A stretch of DNA of 64,000 nt from positions 434,001 through 498,000 of the forward strand of contig NZ_JAMFMA010000003.1 of the NCBI RefSeq assembly GCF_023502425.1. Direction: 5' to 3'. The translations under genes were made by a program, and so were the position numbers. The DNA comes from Flagellimonas spongiicola. GTDB lineage: Bacteria; Bacteroidota; Bacteroidia; Flavobacteriales; Flavobacteriaceae. Shown here piece by piece: positions 17,161 through 25,465 of the stretch (the stretch's first letter is position 1; each line of letters opens with the position of its first letter). The notes below the pieces were generated by a model. The model worked only from the letters and a program-made list of their open reading frames with translations, did no database searches and had not been told where the DNA came from.

Positions 17161-18162
17161 GTGCGTTGCCAGAATCTTGTAAATTCTAAAAAAGTGCCCG
17201 GCCTTTCCATTACCGTAATTCAAAATGGGAAAATTAGATTTAAAAATGGCTATGGTTATTGCAATTTGGAAGAAAAGTCAAAGGTAGATGTAACGAATAC
17301 AGTTTTCAGGATTGCCAGTATTTCCAAATGCATCACAGGATTGGCATTAGCTAAGATGGCGGAGGAAGGAATATTAAACTTTGATGATTCCGTATACACC
17401 TATCTTCCAGATTATCCAAAGAAAGGTTTGGATATTACACTTCGGCAATTGGCGGGACATACTGCAGGAATACGAGCCTATCGCGGTAAGGAATATGCCT
17501 TGAACAAGAATTTGACTATTAAAGACAGCTTGAGCTTATTTCAAGATGATCCTTTGCAATTTAATCCTGGTGAAGGATATCTGTACAATAGCTTCGATTT
17601 TGCGCTACTTTCCCGTGTGATGGAGGTAGCCAGTGGAATTCCATTTGAAATTTATGTAAAAGAAAATGTATTGGAACCCATTGGATTGAAATGCACATTT
17701 ACACCTGAGGAAATCAATGGTAAAACGGTAGATTTTACAACAAGAGCTTTAGAACTAGCTTCGTTCTATACAAAAACAAGGAATGGTTTTAAGGAAGCAG
17801 TTGCCGTGAACAATCAGTACAAATTGGCCGGGGGAGGTTACCTATCTACCAGTATGGATGTGGCCAAACTTGGACACTATATCATGGAAAAACAGAATGC
17901 CGAAAATCCATTTTTAAGGGAAATACTGAAATCACAATACGTCAATGGCAATCCTACGTACTATGGTATGGGTTTTCAGGTAAGTCTGGATAAGGCAGGA
18001 AGACGATTCTTCGGTCATGTTGGTAATAGCGTTGGGGCATATTCCAATTTTTTCTGTTATTCAAAAACTGAAACTGTCATATCCATTTTGGTCAACTGTA
18101 CAGATCCAAAAATCCAGTTGGAATTGGACGAAATGGTGAATTGTATACTAGCTGAAAAATAA
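17161..18162 (+). CDS. Beta-lactamase-fold serine hydrolase, N-terminus uncertain
   Basis: 333 residues from GTG 17161. The class C/D-Ala-D-Ala peptidase fold is shown by Ser53-x-x-Lys56, the Tyr142-Asn-Ser144 motif in the place of YxN, and GHVGNS as the third box. No signal peptide is present, although such enzymes are usually exported. The frame stays open upstream to a TAG at 17059 with no ATG, GTG or TTG, and a separate frame has a short ATG ORF at 17048. This may be an eroded or frameshifted N-terminus, or a cytosolic esterase. Substrate unknown. Confidence 0.75.
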   Translation: MRCQNLVNSKKVPGLSITVIQNGKIRFKNGYGYCNLEEKSKVDVTNTVFRIASISKCITGLALAKMAEEGILNFDDSVYTYLPDYPKKGLDITLRQLAGHTAGIRAYRGKEYALNKNLTIKDSLSLFQDDPLQFNPGEGYLYNSFDFALLSRVMEVASGIPFEIYVKENVLEPIGLKCTFTPEEINGKTVDFTTRALELASFYTKTRNGFKEAVAVNNQYKLAGGGYLSTSMDVAKLGHYIMEKQNAENPFLREILKSQYVNGNPTYYGMGFQVSLDKAGRRFFGHVGNSVGAYSNFFCYSKTETVISILVNCTDPKIQLELDEMVNCILAEK

Positions 18163-18177
18163 CTAGCTTCGAATATC

Positions 18178-19152
18178 ATGGTTCAAAGACTAATATTCTT
18201 CATTGTTTTGATGGGCACCCAAGCCATTTCGGCACAGGCGGTTTCCGGTTACGTCAATTTTGATAAGGAAGGAGATTGGCATCCAATGGTTGAACTGAGC
18301 CAGGTTTCTTTGGACGAGTTTGAAGGCATAAAAGCCAATAGACCTTTGACCAAGGTAGCCATTTCTGAGGATGGTTATTTTAAGATTGACAAGAAATACT
18401 TCTCGGATAAAAACAAGCTGTATCAACTCCATGTTAGGCGTTTGAACAAAATTGTAAACGATACAGTGAACAAGCAAGTCACCTTTATGCTTTCCAATAA
18501 AGATCGCATGGTCTTTGAGAAAGGCAATCGGGTTTTCTCGAAATACGTTACCTCAAATTCCGGAGATTTGGAGTGGCAAAAAATGCGGGATTTTCAAAGT
18601 AAGTTAATAACGCAGTACGTAAACGATGAGATTATCTCAAATTCGCAAAAATCATATGTAAAGGACTCTTTGCAGATTTTGATGGTAAAACTTATCGGGA
18701 TAAAACAATTGGCCGAGAATCAGCTTCTGGATAGGGATATCCACGAAAATCCTAGTTATTATATTGCATTGTTGGGTCAACTTAAAGAAAGTACCATTCA
18801 ACCTACAGAATATTGGTTTTTGGAGAAAAGGTTGGCATACCTATCGCAAACCAAGCTGGAACAGGATTTAAAAGTGAGTCGTTTCCTCAATGTTGGACTG
18901 ATTGTTTTGCTTGTACTAATTGGAATTGTTACACTCGGCATAAAGTCACAGACTAAGATTATCTCGCCATTAAGTAGACAAGAGGAGAACATAAAGAACC
19001 TCATACTGCAAGGGAAGAGTAATAAGGAAATTGCTGATGAACTTTTTATTAGTTTAAGTACGGTAAAAACCCACATCACCCATATCTACAATAAGCTCCA
19101 AGTAACCAATAGACGCGAATTATTGTCGAAAAATGCAGGTACTAGCACCTAA
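18178..19152 (+). CDS. Membrane-anchored LuxR-type regulator with exported sensor domain
   Basis: 324 residues. A signal-like N-terminus (to about residue 20), a periplasmic region of roughly 210 residues rich in beta strands then helices, one transmembrane helix (about 236-256, LIVLLVLIGIVTLGI), and a cytoplasmic LuxR/GerE helix-turn-helix (about 266-318: LILQGKSNKEIADELFISLSTVKTHI). It lacks a receiver domain, so it is a one-component transmembrane regulator. It sits 15 bases after the serine hydrolase and 64 bases before an outer-membrane barrel gene, the likely target or signal source. Confidence 0.82.
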   Translation: MVQRLIFFIVLMGTQAISAQAVSGYVNFDKEGDWHPMVELSQVSLDEFEGIKANRPLTKVAISEDGYFKIDKKYFSDKNKLYQLHVRRLNKIVNDTVNKQVTFMLSNKDRMVFEKGNRVFSKYVTSNSGDLEWQKMRDFQSKLITQYVNDEIISNSQKSYVKDSLQILMVKLIGIKQLAENQLLDRDIHENPSYYIALLGQLKESTIQPTEYWFLEKRLAYLSQTKLEQDLKVSRFLNVGLIVLLVLIGIVTLGIKSQTKIISPLSRQEENIKNLILQGKSNKEIADELFISLSTVKTHITHIYNKLQVTNRRELLSKNAGTST

Positions 19153-19215
19153 ATCAGACCTCCAAAGCTTGTAGTCACTCATTTCTGTCAATTTCTTTGA
19201 TTCAAAATATTCGTT

Positions 19216-21543
19216 TTGAAACATAAGATTACACTCTTGTTTTATTTAACCTTGACTATTGGATTTGGACAGCAAACTTTTTCAATAAAAGGTAAGATTA
19301 CAGACACTGATGGAATTACAATTGAATTTGGTGAAGTCTTGCTCCTGAAAAAGGAACAGGCGAATCCAGTTAGATATGTCCCGATTGAACAGGGTTTTTT
19401 CACGTTGGACGATCTTCCAAGAGGTAACTATTCACTTCGCATTAATTGTGCGGGTTTTAAAGAATTATCCACTGAAGTATACTTGGATGACAATAAATTC
19501 GTGGAATACCAGCTAACACAAAGTGTTAATCAGTTGGATGAAGTAACAATGGTGGCCACTAAAAATCCAATTAGCTATAAAAATGGTACTGTTGAAGTGG
19601 ACGTCCAAAACCCTGTATTTTCGGCAATTCCAGATACACTTGGTGTACTTGCACGGATTCCAAACGTACAATTGTCCCCCGCAAGGGATAATATTACAGT
19701 AATTGGTAAAGGCAATCCTCTGATTTATTTGGACAATCAATTGGTGGATTTTGAAGTACTTTCCACATTGAACGTCGCAAATCTATCATCAGTTGAATTG
19801 ATTATGAATCCCTCCTCCAAATATGAAGCAAGTGGACGGGCAGTTTTGGTACTCAAAAGCAAAAGGAACACCAAACGGGGAATAAATGGTAGTCTTCAAG
19901 AAACAGCCTCCTTTAAAAGGAATTACAACAATTATCTCGCCGCTAACACCAATTTTGGAAATGGCAAATTGGAGGTGAGAGCAAGCGCAAATCTTAATCA
20001 TTTACAAACTTGGGAAAGCAATGGTTTTTTATTTGAAATTCCAAGAGCACAAATAACCTCCGATTATTTGGTTTTGGTCCCTAAAAACAAAAGAATCCAG
20101 CGAAATTATGGTTTGGGCGTCTATCTACCATTAAATGGAGATTCGTATATCTCGGTCAATTCCGTGGGAAAGTTTCAAACCGATGAATTTGACATTGTAA
20201 CTGCGTCTTTTTTAGCCATTGGAGAAGAATCGTCAACCATATACACCCTAACTGATAATGACAATTCCAATGACTACATTACCAGCAACCTGAATTTTAA
20301 CAGATCATTTGATGATGAATGGGAATTGTTTTTGGGTGCACAACATTCGTATTTTGCCCGGAAATTAGGTACGGAAATCGCCAATGGAATTACAACGGAA
20401 GACTATAACTTGGAACAAACACGTGATCAAAAGTTCACATTGAACACTTGGGCATTGCGAATGGATGTGGCTTATGACATTAAAACCGATGCAAAGTGGG
20501 AGTGGGGAGCAAGTTCCAGTCAAGCCAGGGCAAATGCGTTTTCGTTGATTGAAAACCTTTCCGATACAGAGAATACAATCATAGATTTTGCATATACCGA
20601 GCAGTTATATGCGGCGTATACTAATCTATCTCTGCAACTCTTAAAAAGTTGGAAATTGGATTCGGGATTGCGAATGGAGCACAATGAAGTGAAAAGCGAA
20701 CTGGAAACTATTGAAACCCCATTGGTTGAAAGAAAAAAAACAAGGTTTTTTCCAAAATTTGCTATGCACTTCGATTTTAAAAATGGGATTTCTTTATCTA
20801 GCAGTTATGCAAAAAGTATAGCACGACCAAATTACGCACGAACCAGTTCCATTGCCGCATTTATCAACCCCGTATTGGAAGGCACTGGTAATATTAACTT
20901 ACAGCCCAGTATCACTGATGAAGTATCTATGAATGTCCAGCACAAGGATAAATCATTGCGGTTTGGTTTTTATAAAACAAACTACCCATTTAATTTCACC
21001 ATAAGTTATGATGATTCCCTGGGGGTAGCAGCCCTATCCCAAGTCAATTTGGACAAGGAACAAGGGTATTACATCAGTGCATTGCTACCGTTTTCAAAAG
21101 GAATTTGGACATCCAACAATACAATCAGTCTAAATCGGAATAAAATTTCTGATGATACTGGTGTCGAAGGACGAACAACTCCATTTTTATACCTCTATTC
21201 ACAGCATCAATTTAAAATTACAAAGGACACTACACTGGCTTTTAGTGCATGGGCCATGACAAAAAGAAACGAGGGCCTGTTTCAACGGAACGCATTATGT
21301 TCCGGTGAGTTGACTTTTGCCCAGAAAATTGGGCAATCCTTGATGATCACCCTGCGCATTAATGACATTTTCAGACAACTGGAGTTTGAAGATAGTTACC
21401 AGATAGCTGGTGTGAGGGCATCTGGGAGCTATTTTTCTGATGGCCGTGAATTAGCCTGTTCCATAAAATACAATTGGGGACAAAAAAGAGATGCGAAATT
21501 TAAAAACAAAGATGTTGATGAAAATTTAAATCGAATAAATTAA
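19216..21543 (+). CDS. TonB-receptor-like outer-membrane beta-barrel protein
   Basis: 775 residues from a TTG start. A signal peptide (TLTIGFGQ) is followed by a carboxypeptidase-regulatory-like beta-sandwich (about 20-100), a plug-like domain (about 105-200, VLARIPNVQLSPA, NPLIYLDNQ) and a large barrel with many NxxxS/aromatic strand ends (for example SSSYAKSIARPNYARTS). No TonB box is obvious. It matches the 'outer membrane beta-barrel family protein' group of Bacteroidota. Its ligand is unknown. A membrane-anchored LuxR regulator lies directly upstream. Confidence 0.85.
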   Translation: MKHKITLLFYLTLTIGFGQQTFSIKGKITDTDGITIEFGEVLLLKKEQANPVRYVPIEQGFFTLDDLPRGNYSLRINCAGFKELSTEVYLDDNKFVEYQLTQSVNQLDEVTMVATKNPISYKNGTVEVDVQNPVFSAIPDTLGVLARIPNVQLSPARDNITVIGKGNPLIYLDNQLVDFEVLSTLNVANLSSVELIMNPSSKYEASGRAVLVLKSKRNTKRGINGSLQETASFKRNYNNYLAANTNFGNGKLEVRASANLNHLQTWESNGFLFEIPRAQITSDYLVLVPKNKRIQRNYGLGVYLPLNGDSYISVNSVGKFQTDEFDIVTASFLAIGEESSTIYTLTDNDNSNDYITSNLNFNRSFDDEWELFLGAQHSYFARKLGTEIANGITTEDYNLEQTRDQKFTLNTWALRMDVAYDIKTDAKWEWGASSSQARANAFSLIENLSDTENTIIDFAYTEQLYAAYTNLSLQLLKSWKLDSGLRMEHNEVKSELETIETPLVERKKTRFFPKFAMHFDFKNGISLSSSYAKSIARPNYARTSSIAAFINPVLEGTGNINLQPSITDEVSMNVQHKDKSLRFGFYKTNYPFNFTISYDDSLGVAALSQVNLDKEQGYYISALLPFSKGIWTSNNTISLNRNKISDDTGVEGRTTPFLYLYSQHQFKITKDTTLAFSAWAMTKRNEGLFQRNALCSGELTFAQKIGQSLMITLRINDIFRQLEFEDSYQIAGVRASGSYFSDGRELACSIKYNWGQKRDAKFKNKDVDENLNRIN

Positions 21544-21545
21544 AA

Positions 21546-21588
21546 AAGTTAGGAATCCTTATTATATTTGTATTGCAATTTTGCAATA
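21546..21588 (+). promoter_or_regulatory. Promoter and two palindromes before the mini-thioredoxin gene
   Basis: AAGTTAGGAATCCT (21546-21559), three bases, then the -7 element TATATTTG (21563-21570). This is followed at once by a perfect inverted repeat, TATTGCAA (21571-21578), TT, TTGCAATA (21581-21588), over the expected transcription start. The first motif with identical spacing recurs at 21851-21875. Confidence 0.6.
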
Positions 21589-21604
21589 ACAAAAACTAAA
21601 ATCA

Positions 21605-21838
21605 ATGAGTAAATCAATTTTTTATCATGCAGGATGTCCAGTATGCGTGGATGCGGAACAAGAACTAGTAACGCTATTAGGTGCCGACAATGTTAGCGTA
21701 GTTAATATTGGCGAAGAAAGGGCCAGAATATCTGAGGCGGAAGCAGTCGGTGTGAAGTCGGTTCCGGCCTTGTTGACACCTAATGGAAATGTGTTGCACA
21801 TTAACTATGGAGCTTCTATTGAAGATGTAAAGGCTTAG
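21605..21838 (+). CDS. Small thioredoxin/glutaredoxin-like protein
   Basis: 77 residues, a minimal thioredoxin fold. The active-site motif is CPVC near the N-terminus (Cys11, Cys14 in HAGCPVC), and SVPALLTPNG provides the cis-proline loop (Val-Pro). It is cytosolic, with no signal peptide. It is the first gene of a locus with MarR and Crp/Fnr regulators and a truncated hemoglobin, suggesting a redox role in oxidative or nitrosative stress. Partner proteins are unknown. Confidence 0.85.
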   Translation: MSKSIFYHAGCPVCVDAEQELVTLLGADNVSVVNIGEERARISEAEAVGVKSVPALLTPNGNVLHINYGASIEDVKA

Positions 21839-21850
21839 TTTTAATCCATA

Positions 21851-21875
21851 AAGTTAGGAGTCCTACATATATTTT
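21851..21875 (+). promoter_or_regulatory. Second copy of the AAGTTAGGARTCCT-N3-TATATTT promoter
   Basis: AAGTTAGGAGTCCT (21851-21864), three bases, then TATATTTT (21868-21875), mirroring the arrangement at 21546-21570. A perfect TAnnTTTG element (TAACTTTG, 21910-21917) lies 35 bases further down and could be a second start. Confidence 0.55.
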
Positions 21876-21916
21876 TTAGGTTTAAACGTACAAGGTTAAT
21901 TAGGATAACTAACTTT

Positions 21917-21940
21917 GTCTACCGGGTTTTCCCGGTAGAC
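21917..21940 (+). repeat. Perfect 10-bp inverted repeat before the MarR gene
   Basis: GTCTACCGGG (21917-21926), TTTT, CCCGGTAGAC (21931-21940). It is a very stable GC-rich stem in an AT-rich leader, ending 9 bases before the ATG at 21950. It has no T-run, so it is not a classical terminator. It could be an autoregulatory operator or a translation-blocking hairpin. Confidence 0.6.
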
Positions 21941-21949
21941 TTTGTGTAC

Positions 21950-22558
21950 ATGAGCGTAAAAAAAGTTTTTGACCCAAATACCCAGCAAAACGATTTGTCC
22001 AGTAAAATCGTAGTTGGACTTGAACGAATTTCACAGGCGTTCAAGGTGTTACTATGGCAACAAGCCAAAGAACTGGGTCTAAGTCCTATACAGATACAAA
22101 TTCTCATATTTATCGCTCATCATAATGGGCCACTTAATAATGTAAGTGCTTTGGCACAAGAGTTTAATGTTACAAAACCTACCATAAGTGACGCTATAAA
22201 AGTATTGGAACGAAAGTCATTGGTAATAAAAGATCATTCTTCTCCAGATAGCAGAAGTTACACGTTATTGCTATCTAATCTTGGTCAGGATGTGGTTAAG
22301 AATACTGAGAATTTTACCTCTTATCTAGTTACGCAAATTGATAAGTTGAACGAGGAGGATCAAAAAGGGTTGTATAGAATCCTTGGAAATTTAATCTATC
22401 AATTAAATAAAAATGGTATTCTATCGGTACAGCGCACCTGTTATGCTTGTAAATTTTATCAAAAGACCACCTCAAATCATTATTGTCACTTACTGGAACA
22501 GCAATTAAAAGATGCTGATATTCGATTGGATTGCGTTGAATTTGAAGCAAACGTATGA
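21950..22558 (+). CDS. MarR-family regulator with cysteine-rich C-terminus
   Basis: 202 residues from ATG 21950 (GTG 21944 is possible). The winged-helix domain spans about 25-130 (VSALAQEFNVTKPTISDAIKVLERKSLV, then DHSSPDSRSY as the wing). The C-terminal extension contains CYAC, then HYCHLL and LDC: four cysteines and a His that could bind zinc or an Fe-S cluster or sense redox state. It overlaps the Crp/Fnr gene by ATGA, so the two are translationally coupled. Likely a redox-linked controller of this locus; the signal is inference. Confidence 0.85.
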   Translation: MSVKKVFDPNTQQNDLSSKIVVGLERISQAFKVLLWQQAKELGLSPIQIQILIFIAHHNGPLNNVSALAQEFNVTKPTISDAIKVLERKSLVIKDHSSPDSRSYTLLLSNLGQDVVKNTENFTSYLVTQIDKLNEEDQKGLYRILGNLIYQLNKNGILSVQRTCYACKFYQKTTSNHYCHLLEQQLKDADIRLDCVEFEANV

Positions 22559-23151
22559 TTTCCGAAGCCCTTTTGATGCAATATGGCGCGCACAAGTTTT
22601 CAGTGCGAAAAAAGGAGGTCTTGTTTCATTTAGATTCACGACCTCAATATTTTTACCAGGTTCATCAAGGTAGAATCAAAATGAATTATTTCAATGAAGA
22701 CGGGAAGGAGTTCATTCAAGGAATTTTCACTGCTGGTCAAAGTTTTGGTGAACCACCTCTCTTCGAAGAATTGAGCTATCCGGCGCAAGCAGAAGCTGTT
22801 GAAGATTCCGTACTATGGAAATTGGAGAAATCGAATTTCTTTACATTACTAAAGGCAAATCCCGAAGTTCATTTGGAACTTACCAAAGTGCTGGCAAGTA
22901 GATTGCATTATAAAGCTACAATGGTTGCTGAGATCTCCACGGAAAATCCAGAACATCGTTTACTGAAGCTTATTGATTATTTTAAGGTTCATATTTACGA
23001 TATTCCTATTGAAACACCCTATTTGGTGGAACTTTCCAGACAGCAACTAGCCGATTTGACTGGACTTAGGGTTGAAACCGTCATAAGAGCGATAAAATCC
23101 TTGGAAAAAAAAGGAGAACTGAGTCTAGATGCGCACAAAATCCGTCGTTGA
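22555..23151 (+). CDS. Crp/Fnr-family transcriptional regulator
   Basis: 198 residues. N-terminal cyclic-nucleotide-like beta-roll (about 15-115, with GQSFGEPPLF) and C-terminal helix-turn-helix (LSRQQLADLTGLRVETVIRAIKSLEKKGEL). No Fe-S cysteines are present, and the residues that bind cAMP phosphate are not recognisable, so it is neither a canonical FNR nor a clear CRP. Some Bacteroidota relatives respond to nitric oxide through heme; that cannot be judged here. Its start codon overlaps the MarR stop. Confidence 0.9.
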   Translation: MISEALLMQYGAHKFSVRKKEVLFHLDSRPQYFYQVHQGRIKMNYFNEDGKEFIQGIFTAGQSFGEPPLFEELSYPAQAEAVEDSVLWKLEKSNFFTLLKANPEVHLELTKVLASRLHYKATMVAEISTENPEHRLLKLIDYFKVHIYDIPIETPYLVELSRQQLADLTGLRVETVIRAIKSLEKKGELSLDAHKIRR

Positions 23152-23174
23152 ATTAATGCCTCATATCTAGTTTT

Positions 23175-23528
23175 ATGATTTCGGTCATAAAATTGGCTGA
23201 TGGTTCCGAAATAATTTTGTCAAAAACAATGACAAATGACATGATTATGGAACGCTATCTTAAAAGTCTGGAAGTATTTGAAAAAGATATTCGTGGGTAT
23301 TCTACCATCGGAATAATAGCTCAAAGTTGCTTGGGTTCAGCCGCTGCCATGTTTATATTGATTAATGGCGTAAGCCCTTGGCAAATGTTTCAGTTATTTT
23401 TGGTTACCATAGCCTGTATGGGTTTTAATGCAGCGGTTTTGTCTCAGTTAAAGCCAAAGGTAGTTTTCAATCTGTTTCTAAGTAGTTGGATGATTAGTAC
23501 CATTGTAATAATTCTAAATTTGTGGTAG
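23175..23528 (+). CDS. Small membrane protein of unknown function
   Basis: 117 residues, not recognised. About 45 polar N-terminal residues are followed by three hydrophobic stretches (about 48-64, 71-88 and 99-115) likely to span the membrane. It lies 23 bases after the Crp/Fnr gene and one base before the truncated hemoglobin gene, so it is part of the same transcript. The context hints at a role in respiration or NO handling, but nothing in the sequence shows it. Confidence 0.7.
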   Translation: MISVIKLADGSEIILSKTMTNDMIMERYLKSLEVFEKDIRGYSTIGIIAQSCLGSAAAMFILINGVSPWQMFQLFLVTIACMGFNAAVLSQLKPKVVFNLFLSSWMISTIVIILNLW

Positions 23529-23529
23529 T

Positions 23530-23931
23530 ATGGAAAGAATGGATTTAACCACTAGGGAGGACGTTAATTTATTGGTTACCAAATTTTATGAAAAGGTAAG
23601 GGCAGACAAGGAAATCGGACATTTTTTTAATGAATTGATTGAAGATTGGCCCGAACATATGGAAAAACTGACCAATTTCTGGGAAACCAATTTGTTCTTT
23701 GTTCCAAAATACAGGGGAAACCCCTTGAAGGTGCATGCAGAGGTTGACGCCAAAACCGGATACACGATTACAAACTATCACTTTGGTATTTGGTTAAGAC
23801 ATTGGATTGGCACCATCGACACCTATTTTGTAGGAACCAATGCAGAGAAAGCAAAACAGCGCGCCAGAAATATAAGTGTGCGTATGTTCATCGCTATTTT
23901 TGAACAGCAAAAACAGCAACTTTCACAATAA
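23530..23931 (+). CDS. Group III truncated hemoglobin
   Basis: 133 residues. It matches the group III truncated-globin pattern: a B-helix with LLVTKFYEKVRAD, the CD region FWETNLFF, and the HFGIWLRHWIGTID segment, whose first His is the probable proximal heme ligand, then KAKQRARNISVRM. Proteins of this group bind O2 or NO and are linked to nitrosative stress in other bacteria. It is the last gene of the redox locus, convergent with the decarboxylase gene with only 6 bases between stops. Confidence 0.92.
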   Translation: MERMDLTTREDVNLLVTKFYEKVRADKEIGHFFNELIEDWPEHMEKLTNFWETNLFFVPKYRGNPLKVHAEVDAKTGYTITNYHFGIWLRHWIGTIDTYFVGTNAEKAKQRARNISVRMFIAIFEQQKQQLSQ

Positions 23932-23937
23932 ACAAGT

Positions 23938-25377
23938 TTATTGGTTATCAGGGCATTCTTTTGCAAAATGCTCGCATAAGTCCAATGTTTCTTGAACTTG
24001 GTCCATTGTAGTTCTTGGATTTATCAAACACATACGCAATACCACTTGTCCATGCAATATGGTAGTGACTAAAAGTGCCTCTCGTGAAGCCACAACATGC
24101 TCTGAAATGTACTGATTTATTTTATCCAGAGTATTGGCGTTGTGCTTTTTACCCAAAGGATGATATCTGAAATTGATCACTGCCAGGGTTGCAGGAAAAA
24201 CAACCTCCCATTCTCCGCTCTTTCTAAGGCGTTTCTCCACGGCTTCAGCCAAATCAAAATTATAGGTGATCGCTTTTCGAAATTCCTGCAGACCAAAGGT
24301 TTTTATAGACATGTAGAATTTAAGAGCACGGAATCTACGGGTCAGTTGAATGCCATGGTCATAAAAATTAATTTCTGAAGTATTGCCCTCAATATCCCTC
24401 AAATACTCAGGTTTCTCAGTAAAGGTTTGACTAAGAAACTTATGATTGCGAACTAAAAGGCAACCCATTTCATAAGGTTGATAGAACCATTTATGCGGGT
24501 CTACCGTGAGCGAATCCGCTTTTTCGATACCCTTTAAAACTTGTTTTCCATTTTTGGCAAGAATTGCTGCTGCTCCGTACGCGCCATCAATATGGAACCA
24601 AATGTCTTCTTGTTTGCAAATGGAGGATAGCTCTGTCAGGGGATCAACCGTTCCAGTATTTGTGGTTCCCGAAGTAGCAATTAAGCAAAATGGGTGAAGT
24701 CCTTCCAACCTGTCCTTTGCGATACAATTTTTAAGTTTGTTCACTGCAAATTTGAACTCCCCATCCGTGGGAATTATTCTGATCTGTTCTTTTTTAAATC
24801 CTAAAACCCTTATGGCTTTAATGTTTGAAGAATGCGCTTGATCAGAGAGGTAAATCACGGCTTTTGAGAAATCCGAACCACATTTTATTCTTCGTGCTGT
24901 GGCCAAAGCCGTTAAATTGGCCATGGATCCACCGCTAGTAAAAATTCCGCCACCCTTTTTCGCAGGAAAACCGAAAATTTTCAACAGCCATTGGATTGTG
25001 ATGATTTCCAACTCTGCCGCTGCTGGTGAAGCTGCCCATCCGCCGGAAAAAACATTGAAACCTGTTGCTAGGGCATCGGCCATTACACTTACGTAATTGC
25101 TTGGCCCAGGAACAAAGGAGTACGATTTTGGATGCGCCATATTCGTACTGTTCGTCATAACATGCTCCAAAACAAAGTCCAGAACTTTTGCAGACTCCAC
25201 TCCCTTTTCAGGAGCTTCTTCCAGAAAAAGGGAATCCATTTCCTTGCGTGATCCCAATGCTACAGGTAATTGATCTTGCTGTGTATGATGATGATCTACA
25301 ATGGCGTCAACAATGCGGTAACCTAAATTGGTCATCTCATCTTTCGATAATTCTAGCGTAGCACGGTTCTTCTTCAT
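23938..25377 (-). CDS. PLP-dependent group II amino-acid decarboxylase
   Basis: 479 residues from the ATG at 25375-25377. A start 12 codons upstream is unlikely because the promoter -7 box (25401-25408) would lie inside the coding region. PLP Lys is in SLTVDPHKWFYQP; HIDGAYGAAA holds the cofactor aspartate; SGTTNTGTVDP precedes it. The family includes aromatic-L-amino-acid, glutamate and aspartate decarboxylases. The sequence resembles the AADC-like branch, but the substrate cannot be assigned. It is a monocistronic-looking gene with its own promoter. Confidence 0.88.
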   Translation of the reverse strand: MKKNRATLELSKDEMTNLGYRIVDAIVDHHHTQQDQLPVALGSRKEMDSLFLEEAPEKGVESAKVLDFVLEHVMTNSTNMAHPKSYSFVPGPSNYVSVMADALATGFNVFSGGWAASPAAAELEIITIQWLLKIFGFPAKKGGGIFTSGGSMANLTALATARRIKCGSDFSKAVIYLSDQAHSSNIKAIRVLGFKKEQIRIIPTDGEFKFAVNKLKNCIAKDRLEGLHPFCLIATSGTTNTGTVDPLTELSSICKQEDIWFHIDGAYGAAAILAKNGKQVLKGIEKADSLTVDPHKWFYQPYEMGCLLVRNHKFLSQTFTEKPEYLRDIEGNTSEINFYDHGIQLTRRFRALKFYMSIKTFGLQEFRKAITYNFDLAEAVEKRLRKSGEWEVVFPATLAVINFRYHPLGKKHNANTLDKINQYISEHVVASREALLVTTILHGQVVLRMCLINPRTTMDQVQETLDLCEHFAKECPDNQ

Positions 25378-25400
25378 ATTGAAATACTCAAAATTTGCTG

Positions 25401-25429
25401 CAAAATTACCCATTTGTCATGGCAACAAA
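25401..25429 (-). promoter_or_regulatory. Promoter of the decarboxylase gene
   Basis: On the minus strand, TTTG (25429-25426), 17 bases, then TAATTTTG (25408-25401) give a full match to the Bacteroidota -33/-7 promoter. It decides the start of the decarboxylase at 25377. Confidence 0.65.
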
Positions 25430-25465
25430 ATGACTTTTAGCAGAAATCGAAAGGAAAAAATGGGG

